Shown here piece by piece: positions 34,950-48,150 of a DNA stretch of 64,000 bases. The DNA comes from Sclerurus mexicanus (taxonomy: Eukaryota; Chordata; Aves; Passeriformes; Furnariidae): NCBI GenBank assembly GCA_013396755.1, contig VWZF01005254.1, positions 480,714 through 544,713 on the forward strand, in the 5' to 3' direction. The translations under genes and the position numbers were made by a program. The notes below the pieces were generated by a model. It saw nothing but the letters and a program-made list of their open reading frames with translations, had not been told where the DNA came from and made no database searches. Numbering within the stretch: position 1 is the stretch's first letter; each line of letters begins with the position of its first letter.

Positions 34950-36030
34950 TGCCACAGAGCTGCCCTGACAGTGTCGTGCAACTGTGCTCGGCTGGCGTTG
35001 GCTGGACATCAAGTGCTCATCAAAGCCACTCTATTATTCCCCTCCTCAGTGGACAGGGAAGAAAAAATAATAACAAAAATTTCATAGGTCAAGATAAGGA
35101 CAGGGAGAGATCACTCACTAGTTTAACTTGTTAACAATACAAAAATGAGAAATAAAACCAAACTAAACACACCTTTTCCCTTCCCCTACCTTCTTCCCAG
35201 GCTTAACTTTACTCCTGATTTCTCTGCCTGATCTCACCAGGGGCACAGGGGTATGGGGAATGCGGAGCTGTGGTCAGTTCATCGCACACTGACTCTGCCA
35301 CTCCTCCTTCCTCAGGGGGAGGACTCCTCACACTCATCTCCTGCTCCAGCATGAGTCCTTCCCATGGGCTGCAGTTCTTCATGAACTGCTCCAGTGTCAG
35401 TCCTTTCTACAGGGTGCAGTCCCTCAGGAACAGGCTTCTCCAGGGCAGGTCCCCTGTGGGGTCACAAGTCCAGCCAGAAAACCTGCTGCAGCGTGGGCTC
35501 CTGTCTCCAGGGGTCCACAGGTCCTGCCAATAGCCTGCTCCAACACGGGCTTCTCATGGGGTCACAGTCTCCCTTGGGCATCCACTTATTCTGGTGTGGG
35601 GTCCTCCCAAGGGCTGCAGGTGGGTCACTGCTCACCTGTGGACCCCCATGGGCTGCAGGGGCAGAGCTCCCTCACCATGGGCTTCTCCATGGGCTGCAGG
35701 AGGATCTCTGCTCCAGTCTCTGGGGCACCTCCTCTCCTTTTTCATCTGTGGATCTGCAGGGGTGTGTCTCTCACATACTCTTGCATCTCTCTCTGGCTGC
35801 TCTTGTGCAGCAACTCTTCCACCTTCTTAAATATGTTATTCCAGAGGTGCTTCCACCATCACTGTTGGGCTTGGCCTTGGCCAGCAGTGGGTCTGTCTGG
35901 AACTGACTGGCATTGGCTCTTTAAGACACATGGGAAGTTTGTGGCAGCTTCTCAGAGAAGCTGCCCTTTGTACCTTCTACCAAAACCTTGCCACACAAAC
36001 TCAATACAATACCACAGTCCAGGCAGGGAG
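34950..36030 (-). mobile_element. Avian ERV segment with internal minisatellite, minus orientation
   Basis: Matches a well-known, abundant bird ERV repeat. It contains GACAGGGAGAGATCACTCAC and a long G/C-rich tract in which CCATGGGCTGCAGG and CTCCAGCGTGGG/CTGCTCC-type words recur every 30-60 bases (about 35340-35740). Then come AAATATGTTATTCC (TATA-like on the minus strand) and a perfect palindrome. The minisatellite keeps several plus-strand frames open (up to 170 codons), which should not be read as genes. ERVL-type LTR affiliation is from memory; the limits are approximate. Confidence 0.75.
35943..35965. repeat. Perfect palindrome in the ERV segment
   Basis: GGCAGCTTCTC, one base, then GAGAAGCTGCC. 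Two exact 11-bp arms in what would be the U3 part on the minus strand. Confidence 0.9.
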
Positions 36031-36449
36031 CAGAAGAGAGACCTCTGAAAGCTTTACTCTGTGTAGATCATTTAGATGTGGGTCATTGAATTCCCTTAGT
36101 CTAACAGAAGACAACATAAAGGGAAAGACTCCAACTCCCACAGCTTTCTTTGAAAAATGTGGATGATCTCAAAAATAAATCCTGTGGAAAGTTGTGGGTT
36201 TAGAAAACAATGAGTTTTAATGTAGGAATTCTGCTAAAGCACTGTTTGCAAACTTGGTTTATATTCAGTGATTCAAGCACTACATTATGCTTACAAGTGA
36301 GTTTTTCCACCTATAATGAGTATAACATATTCAGTCTTTCTGAACAGAAGGATGGAATGATTCTCTAGGGAAAAACCCCTAATATGAATGCAGGCAGCTG
36401 TTAGTTCCCAGTATGTAGACATGCATATCATGCCTGCCTCTGTTGCAGA

Positions 36450-36592
36450 TCATGGCACCCACCAACGATGGTAATTGATATAAACCCTGGCCTACAATTA
36501 GGCCAGGTTCACTGGGAGGGTCTCATAATTCTGAACTTTCAGATCCCTCAATAAATCTATTTAGGATTTGGAAAAAATCCTGGTTGACACAC
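36450..36592 (+). mobile_element. Possible short LTR fragment
   Basis: GATATAAACC (TATA-like) is followed about 70 bases later by CTCAATAAATC (polyadenylation-like) and an ending TGGTTGACACA. It resembles the R/U5 part of an LTR. No second end or coding region was found. Confidence 0.35.
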
Positions 36593-39500
36593 CCCCTGTT
36601 TCTCCTGTATCCTCTGGAAAGCCAGACAAAGGCAGCTGTTTCCCCTGTTATGGTGGCTTTGTCCCTCGAGAAATGAGTCAAGCTTCCTGCTGTCTTCTCC
36701 CCTTAGGTACAAGATTTCAGGGCTCAAACTGAAGCTCCTATTGGCTGGCTGTGCAGACCCACATGTTTTCTGCCTCCTTTACGACTATGTTGGGAGTGGA
36801 AAATTCTCCTGCTTCCCCTCACAGCTTCTTGCTTGTGTGTATAGAGACAGAAGTGCAAGGGAGGAGGATATGAGGTCCAGCAGAGTGTAAAATTGATTGG
36901 CTAATGACAGCAGATCCTCTGCCACATGTCTAGTGGGACAAGAAATGTATAGAAAATATCTTGTGAAACAGGAGGAAGTCCTTTGAGAAGGGAATAAAAG
37001 GCTCAAAATCAGAAACAAAAATGGAGAAGGAAAGATTTCCTTCCTCACATCTCTTATGATTCACATTGAAAAGAAAACATCTTACATGCTCCATACCACC
37101 AAACTGTAAACACACTGGAAATCAAATGCTTCCTGATACATAGTTCGCACACTCACAGGACCTTTTTTCTACATCAAGAACATAAAAACACTGTCTCAGA
37201 AGCTAAAATTGTGTATCATTCTCTTTACAGTTTGTATTTCTAGAATTTTATTTTTTTCCTGAAAGCTGGGCAAGTATGAAACCCCACTGTTAATGTGCAT
37301 ATTTCACCAGTCTCTAGTACTCAGGATTGCTGATACAGAGTACATAACCATAAAAAAAAGCTTACATGAATAATAATTGGTGATTCTTTCTGTTATTTTA
37401 TCTGTTACTTTGTTCCTTCAATTTGTCTTATAGTTGCTGCTATTAACATCGCTTCTGTTTTTCCACTTGAATAATTTGTTATTCCCTAGACTAAGACAGC
37501 TTTGAAAGCAAAAATTGAGTCTTGGTGAATTTAATATTAATTCCCTATTATTAACCAGCTAAGATCTTCTTTATTTGTCTGGAATACAAATGAATATTAA
37601 TAATGTCAGTATACCTTTAGGAAATCACTATCATCACAATAAAACACTCCACTAAATATAAAAGTATGTTCACAGAATAGTACCTGGGGATAAAATGTGT
37701 AGATGTTTGATTATATTACCATTTTATATAAAGTGTTTAGAGGCCATAATGTGTTGTATAAATGTTCTTGAATATTAATGAAGTGTTGAAGGCTACAGAA
37801 TTGACAAACAACTCACATGAAACCCTAATGCAGAACTGAAATCCATGAGCAATTCGTTTTCATAATTCTCTTTGATTTTCCGGGAGTAGACCTGTGAAAC
37901 TATTCACTGAACAGCAATATCTCAAAGTGAGGGGAACACAGGCTTTGAATACAAAAACACTCAGGGTTTATAAATACTTTCGTGTGACAATAGCAATACA
38001 TAATATATTTATAGAGCTGACAATGCATATATTGATCATACAACTAAAAATATGATTTCAGTGTTTGTGACTGACAGAAATACAGTGTAAACCAGAATTG
38101 TTTTGAAGCCTGACATCTGTCATATGGCTCTGTGTCAGTCTCACCAGAAGCACTGTTCTAGAAATCCCATCACTACATAAAGCCCCACCCAGTGATTTGA
38201 AGTATTCTGAGAATATGTAATATGCAAGATAAAGAAAGCAAGTCAGTGACTAAAAAAGTTATATTCCGTCATACTACGATAACATTTCTGTTTTGCAGCA
38301 GCAGAAGGAAAAAGCTATAAATTTGCTAGATTTGTGTTAAGCTTTCCTTATTGTTCTTTGGGTGGGACAGTAAACAAAAACTAGTAGGTTATCGTTTCAA
38401 ATTGCACAAGCAATTACATTCTTTGAAAACCATTATCTGCATGAAATCTTTCATAGCAGGAAATTACAAACAGAAAGAAATTCCTTCACACTGAGAGAAA
38501 AGTCCAGACTACTTTCAATTCTTGTTTTAAAGTACAAAAGATGCCACAAAGATTATTTCAGTAGTCACTGTGATTCCAGATACTTGTCTTGACAGTGGAC
38601 TGATTCTTTTAGAAAGAGCTAAGGGTATTATGTGAGGAAAAAGAGAGTTTCCTGAAATAGTAACAATTAAATTTTCTATCAGACAATCTGTAATTTCTCA
38701 TAAGTGATCACTGAAGAGAAATACAGAGAAAACAGAACAGGTGATCAAACATGCATTTCTAATTCATCCTTTAAAATGGTGTCATGAACCAGTGAGAAAA
38801 ATTGCCTGGCCATTCATAGCAGCATTTATGACTGTTTTGGAAACATTTCCCTAACAATAATATTGGAACAGAAACTTTGGTTCACACTGACATAGAAAAC
38901 AAATCAAGCAACCAATGGATATTACATCGTGACTCACTGCAAATTATGTTAAGTGGAAAATACAATTTAGAAAACATAATGGCCTAGATTCTAAAAGTTG
39001 CTTCTTTTTCAGTGGACTTTTTAAAGCCATATGCTTAAAATGATTCATCTGTAGGTTGATGATTCATGTTGAGAGACTGATTTTTGTGAAAAAGAAAGAA
39101 ATACAGTAACTGACATTTTACTATCTCGATAAGACACAAAACAGAAGCACCTGAAAGGAACAATACAGGAAAGAAATCCCTGACTGCTTGCATGTTGAAC
39201 CAGACCATTTACAGCCTGTTTACACTAACTGGCAAGATGATATGAAGTCACTTTTTTTTTTTCTTTTTACCTTTCCTTGCAATATTCACATTTAGTTATA
39301 CCATTTCTGGAAGCTGCTGAAATTCATCAGTAACTCCTCACTTTATAAAAGAATTGTGTGTTAGATGTATAGTGTACTTAGCTCAGTGAATTTACTGAAG
39401 AACAAAACCAAAAATTATCAAAGTAATAGTTCATAGGTGCCTCTAGATGAGTTCTCCCCAAAATATGTACTTTTTAGCTCCATTCAAAATCAGTAGGGAA

Positions 39501-41099
39501 GACTGTAGGGAGATGGGAGGGGAGGAGTTCAGGCTGCTGCAGATAGTCAAAGGCTGCCTGACCTCCCTGAGCTCCAGTGGGATACCCCAAGGAACTCCAC
39601 ATTTCTGAAGAAAAGAAACTTGGTGATCTTGAGAGCTGGATCACATCCTCATCTGCCATGCTGCAAAGGCAGTTACTCAGATGATGCTTTTAAAATAATA
39701 ACAACAAACAATAAGAGTGCCACACATATAAAATATCTCATATATCAGCTTCATAACGTGGGTTTTTTTCAAAGTTGAAATAGTTCTTGCTGTATCAAAG
39801 AAACCTACATATTTTAGCTCTTTTATTTAAGCTGATTCTCTAAAGATGATAAAATGAGGAAGTCACCTCAGTTAATATTTTTCCTTGATGTGTTGCTTTT
39901 ACATAGCAACAACCTCACCTTCTTTCCTGGCTGTAATAATTGCACCCTGCCCTTTCTGACCCTGTCTGCCAGTACCTGCTATTACCTTTTTTAACAGCAC
40001 TGCAGATTGCTAGGAGTCATAAATTGCAGTTTTTACACTTACTCGTGACTTCTTTGATTCATTTTTGTCAATGGCATAATTTAGATCACCCTTTTTACAA
40101 CCACAAGGGTTGTTTGTGTCCAAAGGAATAGACACTTTGTCAGGCTTATTTCTTATCCAATTATCAAGCTATGATAAAAATGAGAAAATTGCGATTTTCT
40201 GTGCCACCTTTTCTTTTTTCTGCTTTCAGCAACTTTCATGCCTGTTGCACTGCATAGCAATTCCTCTTCATCATTTATTTTATTAAAATTCAAAGTTGCA
40301 GGGAAGGTAACTAAGCTAATTCTGAAGGAATGCTTTCCAGCTGCTTGGTCAAACTCTGCCAGCAAGAAATGTCTCTTTCACACCTGTATTAATGATAGTT
40401 TAGGCATATGTTTTCTGCCCTCATACATCAGCAGAAGCTTACCTTTCCACTGATGTAATTAACTCAGTCTTGCCTGTGGCAAAGAACACAGCAGGTATGT
40501 CAATCTCTATGTGGCTGAGCTGTCTAATACTTGTCCCTTCATGATGTTGCTTGGGCTTGGGAGTGCACGCTCAAAGAATACTGCATTTTCAGGTTATGCT
40601 TTTGAGCTTTCTTGGAGGCAACAACTTCTGAATTGACACCAAGGCAGTGCAGATGACTGCATTTAAATGCTAGGAGTACTAAAGTACTGAATATAGAAGT
40701 TATCGGTTATATTTTTTTGTTTTGTCCCACGCAAGTTTTCAGAACAATACTGAGTTAGAAGTTTATGCTCATTTTATGTTTGGAACATTGTTTTGCATAA
40801 ACATGAAATTACTCTGCTAATTGGGAGATAAGGCAGAAATAAAGTCCTGAACTTCTCATCATGAAGACGTATGATACACAAATATTCATGCTATTAGATA
40901 TGCTTTGTTATGACTGATCAAAAATGCTGGGAAATGTGTAATTACTGGGTGGAAAAGATAGCTATATTGACATGGCCTTGTCTTCAATAAATGGTGTCCA
41001 CAATCTATGCCTCTACTGTTCCCTTTGCTTACTTCTGAGGACCACACCAGTGCAGACATGGCAATGTGAAGCATCAAAATGGTAATTCGTTGTTTCTTT
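36593..41099. other. AT-rich intergenic sequence, nothing recognised
   Basis: No transposon signature, exon or RNA gene identified by eye. Sequence of this kind may contain conserved non-coding elements that only alignment would show. Confidence 0.35.
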
Positions 41100-41177
41100 C
41101 ATCCATCCATCCATCCATCCATCCATCCATCCATCCATCCATCCATCCATCCATCCATCCATCCATCCATCCATCCA
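41100..41177. repeat. (CATC)n microsatellite
   Basis: About 19 uninterrupted copies of a 4-bp unit. Both strands stay open through it (Ile-His-Pro-Ser and Trp-Met-Asp-Gly repeats), which explains the open frames here. Confidence 0.98.
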
Positions 41178-42253
41178 ATGCATTGTGCAGCTCCAGATGG
41201 CTGGCACAGCCCAGGGAACTCAATAGGGAAGAAAAGTCAGTGAGTATAGGGTGGGAACTGGTGCCATTACCAAAGGAAAGAAATCTCCTGGAACAAATAC
41301 TCTGACTACACAGGCTTAAGCAAAATGTCATATTCAGCCTGGTAGTAAGGGAGCAAATATATCTGAGTGTGATGAGTGTTGTCATTCAGTTAGTATGAGA
41401 AAACTTGAAAAAATTGTTTAACTTAAAAAAAAAAAATCCAAACAGTTTGAATAATTAAAACCTTGTAATTTTTTCAAGAGCTCAAAAATACAGGAGATGT
41501 TTCTGATAAAGGCAAGAGTAAGAGATTTTCAGAGAGACAGATCCCTTCTCTGGCTCTGCTGTCCCCTGAAGGACTGCAGAGAAATGCAGGAGATTATTTT
41601 AATAGTGAACTTTGTACTGAGATGCTGACACATCAGTGGGGACACACAGGTACAAAGGCACTTTTAATCCCATCTTTTCTGTACCTTAAGCAAGGCTAAA
41701 GTCGTTATTTGATTTGCATATTTAGGAAATTATTGTGCCCTTCTGCAACTACAAATAACACATTTTCATAAAAAAGGACCTTTATTTTAACATCCAGAGA
41801 AAAATTCCTGTGGGACAGGAATTCCACTGACTGGGGAATATTAACATGGTTAAGCACAGCTAAGAAAGCTTGCTTATTTCTTTAAGCTGTTAAATCAGAT
41901 GCACACATTACATAATACATATCATGTAATATAATTTGAAGAAAAAAAAGAAAACTGGACAAAGGGCTATATATTCAATACACGTTTTTTTATTTCAGAA
42001 AGCCTTCCTTGGCCAAAGGAAAATACAGAAATAAAATAAAAATTCAAGTGCAGCAGCGCTCATTTATTTAAACAGGCACCTCATTTTGTAACTATACTTC
42101 AGGTCATAATTAGTGGTTTTAATATGATATGTATTACTAATAGAATTATGTATCAAATATTATGAACACATACTTGTATGTTATATCTTATATAGCAAAT
42201 CACTCATATTCTCTGCTTGCAAAAATGAAATAATACAAAATTAGAACGATGAG

Positions 42254-42283
42254 ATACATACATACATACATAAATACATACAC
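42254..42283. repeat. (CATA)n microsatellite, interrupted
   Basis: Tetranucleotide ATAC/CATA repeats with one AAAT interruption. Confidence 0.9.
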
Positions 42284-45200
42284 AGTATTTGAGATCTATC
42301 AAACAACAAATGTTTTCTAAAAAAGGCACACAGCCTCATCAAGATGTCTTTGCTTTTAGATCATTTATTTGGGAAAAAAAAGAAAAAGGAGGAAGCTATG
42401 TGGTTCTGATGGCTCATGCATGGACTTACACCAATAAAATAGAGCTGGGCCAATTTGCAATCTGTTGTTTGTGGGGCAAGAAGGACCCACTTGATCACCC
42501 ATCTAGTAAGGGCTTCACTAATTCCTAACCCATGGGGAGTAAAGGAATGCTCTAGAGGCCCTGCATGGTTGGGGGACAGGATGAGAATGTGCAGGCATCA
42601 ACTCAGCTGAGGACGAACAATTTTCCTCAGACCTCTAGCACCGGCGACTTCTCGGCAAATCCATTGCTTAGATCCAATCTGGAGTTTAGAAGTTTCATAT
42701 GGCAGCAGTGGCAGCTTGAGCCTTGCAAAAGCCACGTGTCCTCTAGATCACTAGAGCTGAGAGTATAGGTGGTAACCCAGGGGTATGAACTGGACTCTGG
42801 AGTTTACCTGGGTTTTGACTATGCATTGAATTTGTGGACAAAAGTGCACCTTGCCAAATCCATGCCATAGTAAGTATTTCTGTCATTCGTTTGGCTATAG
42901 GCAGAGTTGGTGTTGTTAAAAGTAGTATCTACTGAAGTTTTATGCTGAAAGTTTGTTCTTCACTGTTTTCTTAATTTTCTGTGTGCATTTCTTTGGATTG
43001 CTAGCCCTCTCATGGCATGAATCAGCAAAACACTTAGGCACAAGCTCTGAGTGAATTCACCGAGATTTAACATTTATCGAATGTCAGTCCCATTGGAACA
43101 GTTCAGTCCAACAGCAAGCTCTGAGCAGAAGCCCAGCAACTATGTCAAAGAGGAGTCAATGCCCCTCTGGCGTGAATCACAGAATTTTATATTTCCACTT
43201 TCTGACACACTGAGCCCACAAAGGACTTCATTCTGCTGTGCTTTTATAACAAAGTGCCCGTGTTTTACTGGAACCAGAACCTCTATCATGGTCACAGAAC
43301 TAAACATATATTTTCAAATGTACTTAGTTTAAAGAGTATGTTCATGAATAAAAGAAAAAATTCTCTCTGTTCAGGACTGCATTCCAATACAGATTATAAG
43401 CAAATAGACAAATTAAAGTGAATCGGAGCTTTCAGTGCCTTCTTGTGTGTAGCTATCCCTGGTGAATTTAACTGAATCAATGAATAAACCTCTTCTTTTA
43501 AATGAATGTTGGAAAAGAGAAAATTTTGAAAATAGTACCAGTGACCAACTGACATTGTCCTCTGTTCAGAAGTAGCCCCTAATGAACTCTGAAGCTATAA
43601 ATGGATCTCTATGTGTTTCAAAAAGGACTCTTTAAAACAATAAGGAATTCACACAATTCTATGAGGTCTAACTATGAATACACACAAAGATATAGGGGAT
43701 GGGTTTTCATTTACCCTGTTGCTCTCCTACATTTTCCAGCATTTAGTAGTGCTTGGGGAACTTCATACATCCATTATATGTGGTGGTGTATAGACCCTCT
43801 TAGATTGTTACAAAGGGTATTTAGTGTAGTAACAGATAATAAAAAAATTAACCACATGACAGAGGTATCCTGTGTTTTGGGGTTGTACGTGTTGTGGCAG
43901 ATCTTCAGTTATGACACAGATAATTGTTGATGACAAACTGTGTATTCTGAAGCAGTTGCACTCCCACAAGGGAACCTTTGTTTGGCTTCATGGATGTAAG
44001 CAAGACCTCCTGCTGCTCTGCTGCCAGCACACTGCCATCACTGAGCCCACATTTCCAGCAAACACTAACCCACCCTCAGCAGAGCAAGAAGTCAGAAGAC
44101 CTCACACTGAGAATGTACAAAGAGCAGCTGTACACAAAACTCTGAAGAGAAGTTTTGCTGGAGCCCCACAGTCCGTTACTTGAAAAAAAGATAAAACCAT
44201 GCTCCAGAAGCAATTCCACAGTAAGTAAATGCCATGTGCTCCATAGGCATTGGTACGTTGCCTGACTGCTCTCAGGAGACTGAGCCTGTTTCTTCAAACT
44301 CTCACTTCCAGATAGCATTGTCTTACCCAAAGTGGTATCAGAAATACCCAACAAAAGCAGGATGCTAAAGGAGAACCTCTTGCTAAAAAACACCATGCTG
44401 GATGTCTCTCAAGTGAGTATTTGCAAGCGGTTTGATTTTCAAAAGGTGCGAGTGTAGGTCAGTTTCTACACAAGGGACTGACTGCAGAGTATTCTGTTCT
44501 TTGAAAAACAGGAGACACACATACATACCTGTGTATACGTATCTCTCTACACAGACATACATACATGGGAGTCTAATTTTATGCTTCCAGGTGCAAATAT
44601 TTTGACTTGTGTCTTTTGTATCCACATATCCCATGACATGTATCTACATAACACATGTACACTAAATAAATATATGGTACCGCTAATAGCCCAGAGGTGT
44701 TATTTCCCATATAATAGACACTATTTTCCACACTGTATAGAATGCCTGCCCTAAACCAAATGCTTGCTTTGTATCTGTGTTGCAGTGGATCTATCTCAGA
44801 AAGCTGAGGATGGGAACCACGCCATCCTAACAGATGGGTCTGACAGCCAGGAGACCATGTATGTGCATCCAGTGTGGGTGATACCGATGAGATCCTTTGC
44901 CAGGGAAATTTAAACAGCTTTCTGTTTTGGCTGTACCTACTGCAAGGAGAAGGATGTGGGCTTACATTACATGAGGTCTATGCAAGTACAGAGATTGGAG
45001 AGGGAGCATCACGTGTGTAAAGAATAATCCATTTAAATAGCTACAAATCAAAGACATTCATGGAGGAAAAAGTGAAGCAGCATTATGGCACTCCACACCC
45101 CTCTCACTCCCCCTGGGAAGACCAAGCAAAACTCGTCATGACAAGTTAATTTGTCTGAACACGCCAGCAAGGGTGCAGAAACCTGTTGCACAGCTTTCTT

Positions 45201-48129
45201 CCTGTCCCACAGGCACAAAATATTTGGTAAAGCAAAGGCCTAACTTTCAAATAGCATGCAGACACTGCTCTTCTATATGGTGGAAAAATCTGCTGAATAA
45301 AGTAACAAGTCCTTTTGGTACAAAGAACATGAATTCATCTTGTGTCTTTTAAAACATAATTTAAAATGCCCTCTGAACAGTCAGGTAATTGCATGAGTAG
45401 AAGTTAAAACACTGGTTTCAAAAATTATCCCCTTGTAGAATTTGCATCCTCAGGACAGGTCTGTGTGTTAGTACAGACCTGAAGAGAAACACCATACAAG
45501 CTGTATTTAGTCAGCGCTCTGAAAGGTTGAAGCACAATCACTGTCATTTCATGCATTTCATTCATACCCACAACTAGAAAAGTCTACATAAAGTCTGACA
45601 TTTAAAAACAGTTAAGTAGTACTTCTACTATTGCCTTGAGCTACTTTTCAATTAAACTTTAGACAGTGATCAAAGGTTTAGCACAGTATATGGAGTGACC
45701 AGTGGAATAAGTTTATGGTAAAAACATATCTCAGTATAACATGGACATTTTTAAAAACACTTAGCTGTTTAGCAAACCAAGCGAGGAGTACAAACAAGAA
45801 TTGCACACAGAAAAAAAAGAGAGGGAAAGCATAGTCATATGAAGGTGAATAAGGTACATGAGGGAAGTAATTAAAGTTCTTCCTATACACAAGCTTAAGT
45901 GTCCGGTAGTGCAAGGGAGCTGGGAAGCACAAAAAAGGTATAAGGTGGTGTTGGCAGTTTTAAAAATATCCACCAGGTGTTCTTGTAAATTAAAAAGACA
46001 GATTCCTGTCCTTACAGACATTAAAGATAATTTTGTTACCAGGTTTCCTAGGTTTGGTGTTTTTCTCCACCCAAATTGATCACCCAAAAGGGGTGCTACT
46101 TTCAAAGAAGCATCTTCCCACCATGAATGGATCAGCAATGAAACTCTTCTGGCCCACTCCTCCTCCTATGACAAAGGCTCATGCTTTTAGAACTCACGCA
46201 CTAATTCTTAATTACAGTTAGAAATAATAATAATTTTAAAAAATAGTAAATGAAAGTTTAAATTCTAAGCCAGCTGCAGCCACCTTGTTGAAAATGGCAA
46301 TTTATTACACTGGCAGCATGGGAAACCATGGAGCAGTAAGTCAGCTTCCTTCCTGCTCCAGACTTTAAAGTAGCTTTTATTGTGTTTTGTTTATTGAATT
46401 AACCCCTGAGAACAGTGAAAAGAGGGATGTTTTTGAAATGTGCTAAGTATTAAAGAACTCAGCCACAATGCAAACATGTCACAGCAACAAATTTGGACTT
46501 GTGCTTAGCCTGAAGGTGTAAGAAGAGGGCAAAGGTGACTTAGAGGAACTTTATGCCTTCTCATTTGGTGTATTGACGCAGACACAAACACGAGCTACCC
46601 ACTGCCTCAAGGGCAGCTGAGATATTTACACATCTTTTGCATTGTTGCCTCCTGCATTGTGAGGTGTGGAGCTGCCATGGGAGTACTGCAGACCCACGTA
46701 TTACTCATAGAGGAAGTTCCATCAGGAAGAGAGCTGATCCTTATGGATGCACTCTGTGGCTTCATCAGCGTGATGCAGTCACATGTGTGTGTGTGTGCAC
46801 ATATCATCTATTTTTAAAAGGTACACCTTTTAAACTATAAACGCACTTCATAACTTTTTGACACCTGAAAAACATAGTCATTTTAGTTCTCAAAGTTTCT
46901 GAAAACCTCTAAGTTCAGGGACTTACTGTATTATTATCCAGATGGTATCAATACATTAATATCCTGCCTTCTGCCATCTCAGATATTTTTTATTTCATCT
47001 TTGGAACCATTTTATTATAAACTCAATTCATGAAATAAGAAGCAATCCTCTTCATGTACCCTTCAAAAAAATTCTTAGTGTTCTTTTAAAAGAAGGAAAA
47101 GCAAAATCTAAAAAGTATTGCATTTTAAAGTGTATTACATTATTAAGTGTAGTGCCTTATTTGTAGTTAGACAACCTATCATCTCATATAGACCTTGTAG
47201 CTATGTAGAAATTATTTGAAACATTAATGTTTAGCCACATGTTATCACTCAAATTATAAGTTAATGGTTACATGGGGAGAAGCAAATGAGAAGATCTTTC
47301 CAATCAAAATCAATCACTTAGGCTAAATGATTGTGCCATTTATGGATTCATGTAAATTGCTTTTCTCTTGTACATGGACTTGTTCTACAGATTACAAAGC
47401 AAGCATGTTAAGAACAAGCCAATGGTGTAATTCTTTGATGTTTGATTTAAGCCTTCATACCCAATTCCTAAAATACCTTGTATTATTCAGTAAATTCTAC
47501 TTTAAGGAACTGCTCTTTATAATGGAATTTAAAAAGAAAAAACAAACACCAACCAAAACCAAACCAACATACTTTTTTAAAATGTCACAGTGAGTTCCAT
47601 ACATTATTGCCATGAAGAAGAACCTCATTAGTAAAGGGCATTCAGAGACTTTCACAGGCCTCAAGACAATCTGATATTAAAGACCAGCAAGTTGGCAGGC
47701 TGCAAAATAAAGTTACAAAATTTGTCTCTTAGAATAAAAGTTCTCTGCAATCTAGAGAATGGTCTACAACATTGTCTTTGCCACTCTCCCTCACAAGACC
47801 CCACTCTCTCCCCTAAAAAGCAAACTTGCAGTTCCTTGATGATGTTCTCCAGAATCTTTGTTTCAATGTCTATTATATCTGTAGACAAATAAGCTCTTTC
47901 TCATGGTAAGTAATTTTAATAGGCTACATTTGCTAGTTGAATTGCAGTGGGAGCCCCCAAAATGTAACCAGAATTAGAGCTCAGTCATGGGTGCACTAGC
48001 ACCATCCCTCTCTCCAGTCCCAGAGATATGTTTGGGGGCCTCTGCAAACCAGATTAAAACAGCTCCTAGGATTGCTTTTCCTTTTGGGCAATAAATTAGA
48101 CTTCTCCTGAACTGATTCTAATAGATAAA

Positions 48130-48150
48130 ATAATAATAATAATAATAATA
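48130..48150. repeat. (AAT)n microsatellite
   Basis: Seven uninterrupted trinucleotide units followed by an A run. Confidence 0.95.

Larger units (their letters stand above)
30723..34950. other. Intergenic sequence, few features
   Basis: AT-rich with scattered 60-127 codon chance frames. A CTCF-like site is annotated separately at 30916 and a short tandem repeat at 34724. No genes recognised. Confidence 0.35.

Noticed and set aside
35394..35906. 170-codon plus-strand frame
   Set aside because: It lies entirely within the minisatellite-bearing ERV repeat; stop-free length comes from the repeat unit.
41100..41177. Regularly spaced repeat considered as a CRISPR array
   Set aside because: It is an uninterrupted tetranucleotide tract with no spacers, in a vertebrate genome.
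41066..41385. Open frames with IHPS or WMDG repeats on both strands
   Set aside because: Direct consequence of the (CATC)n microsatellite.
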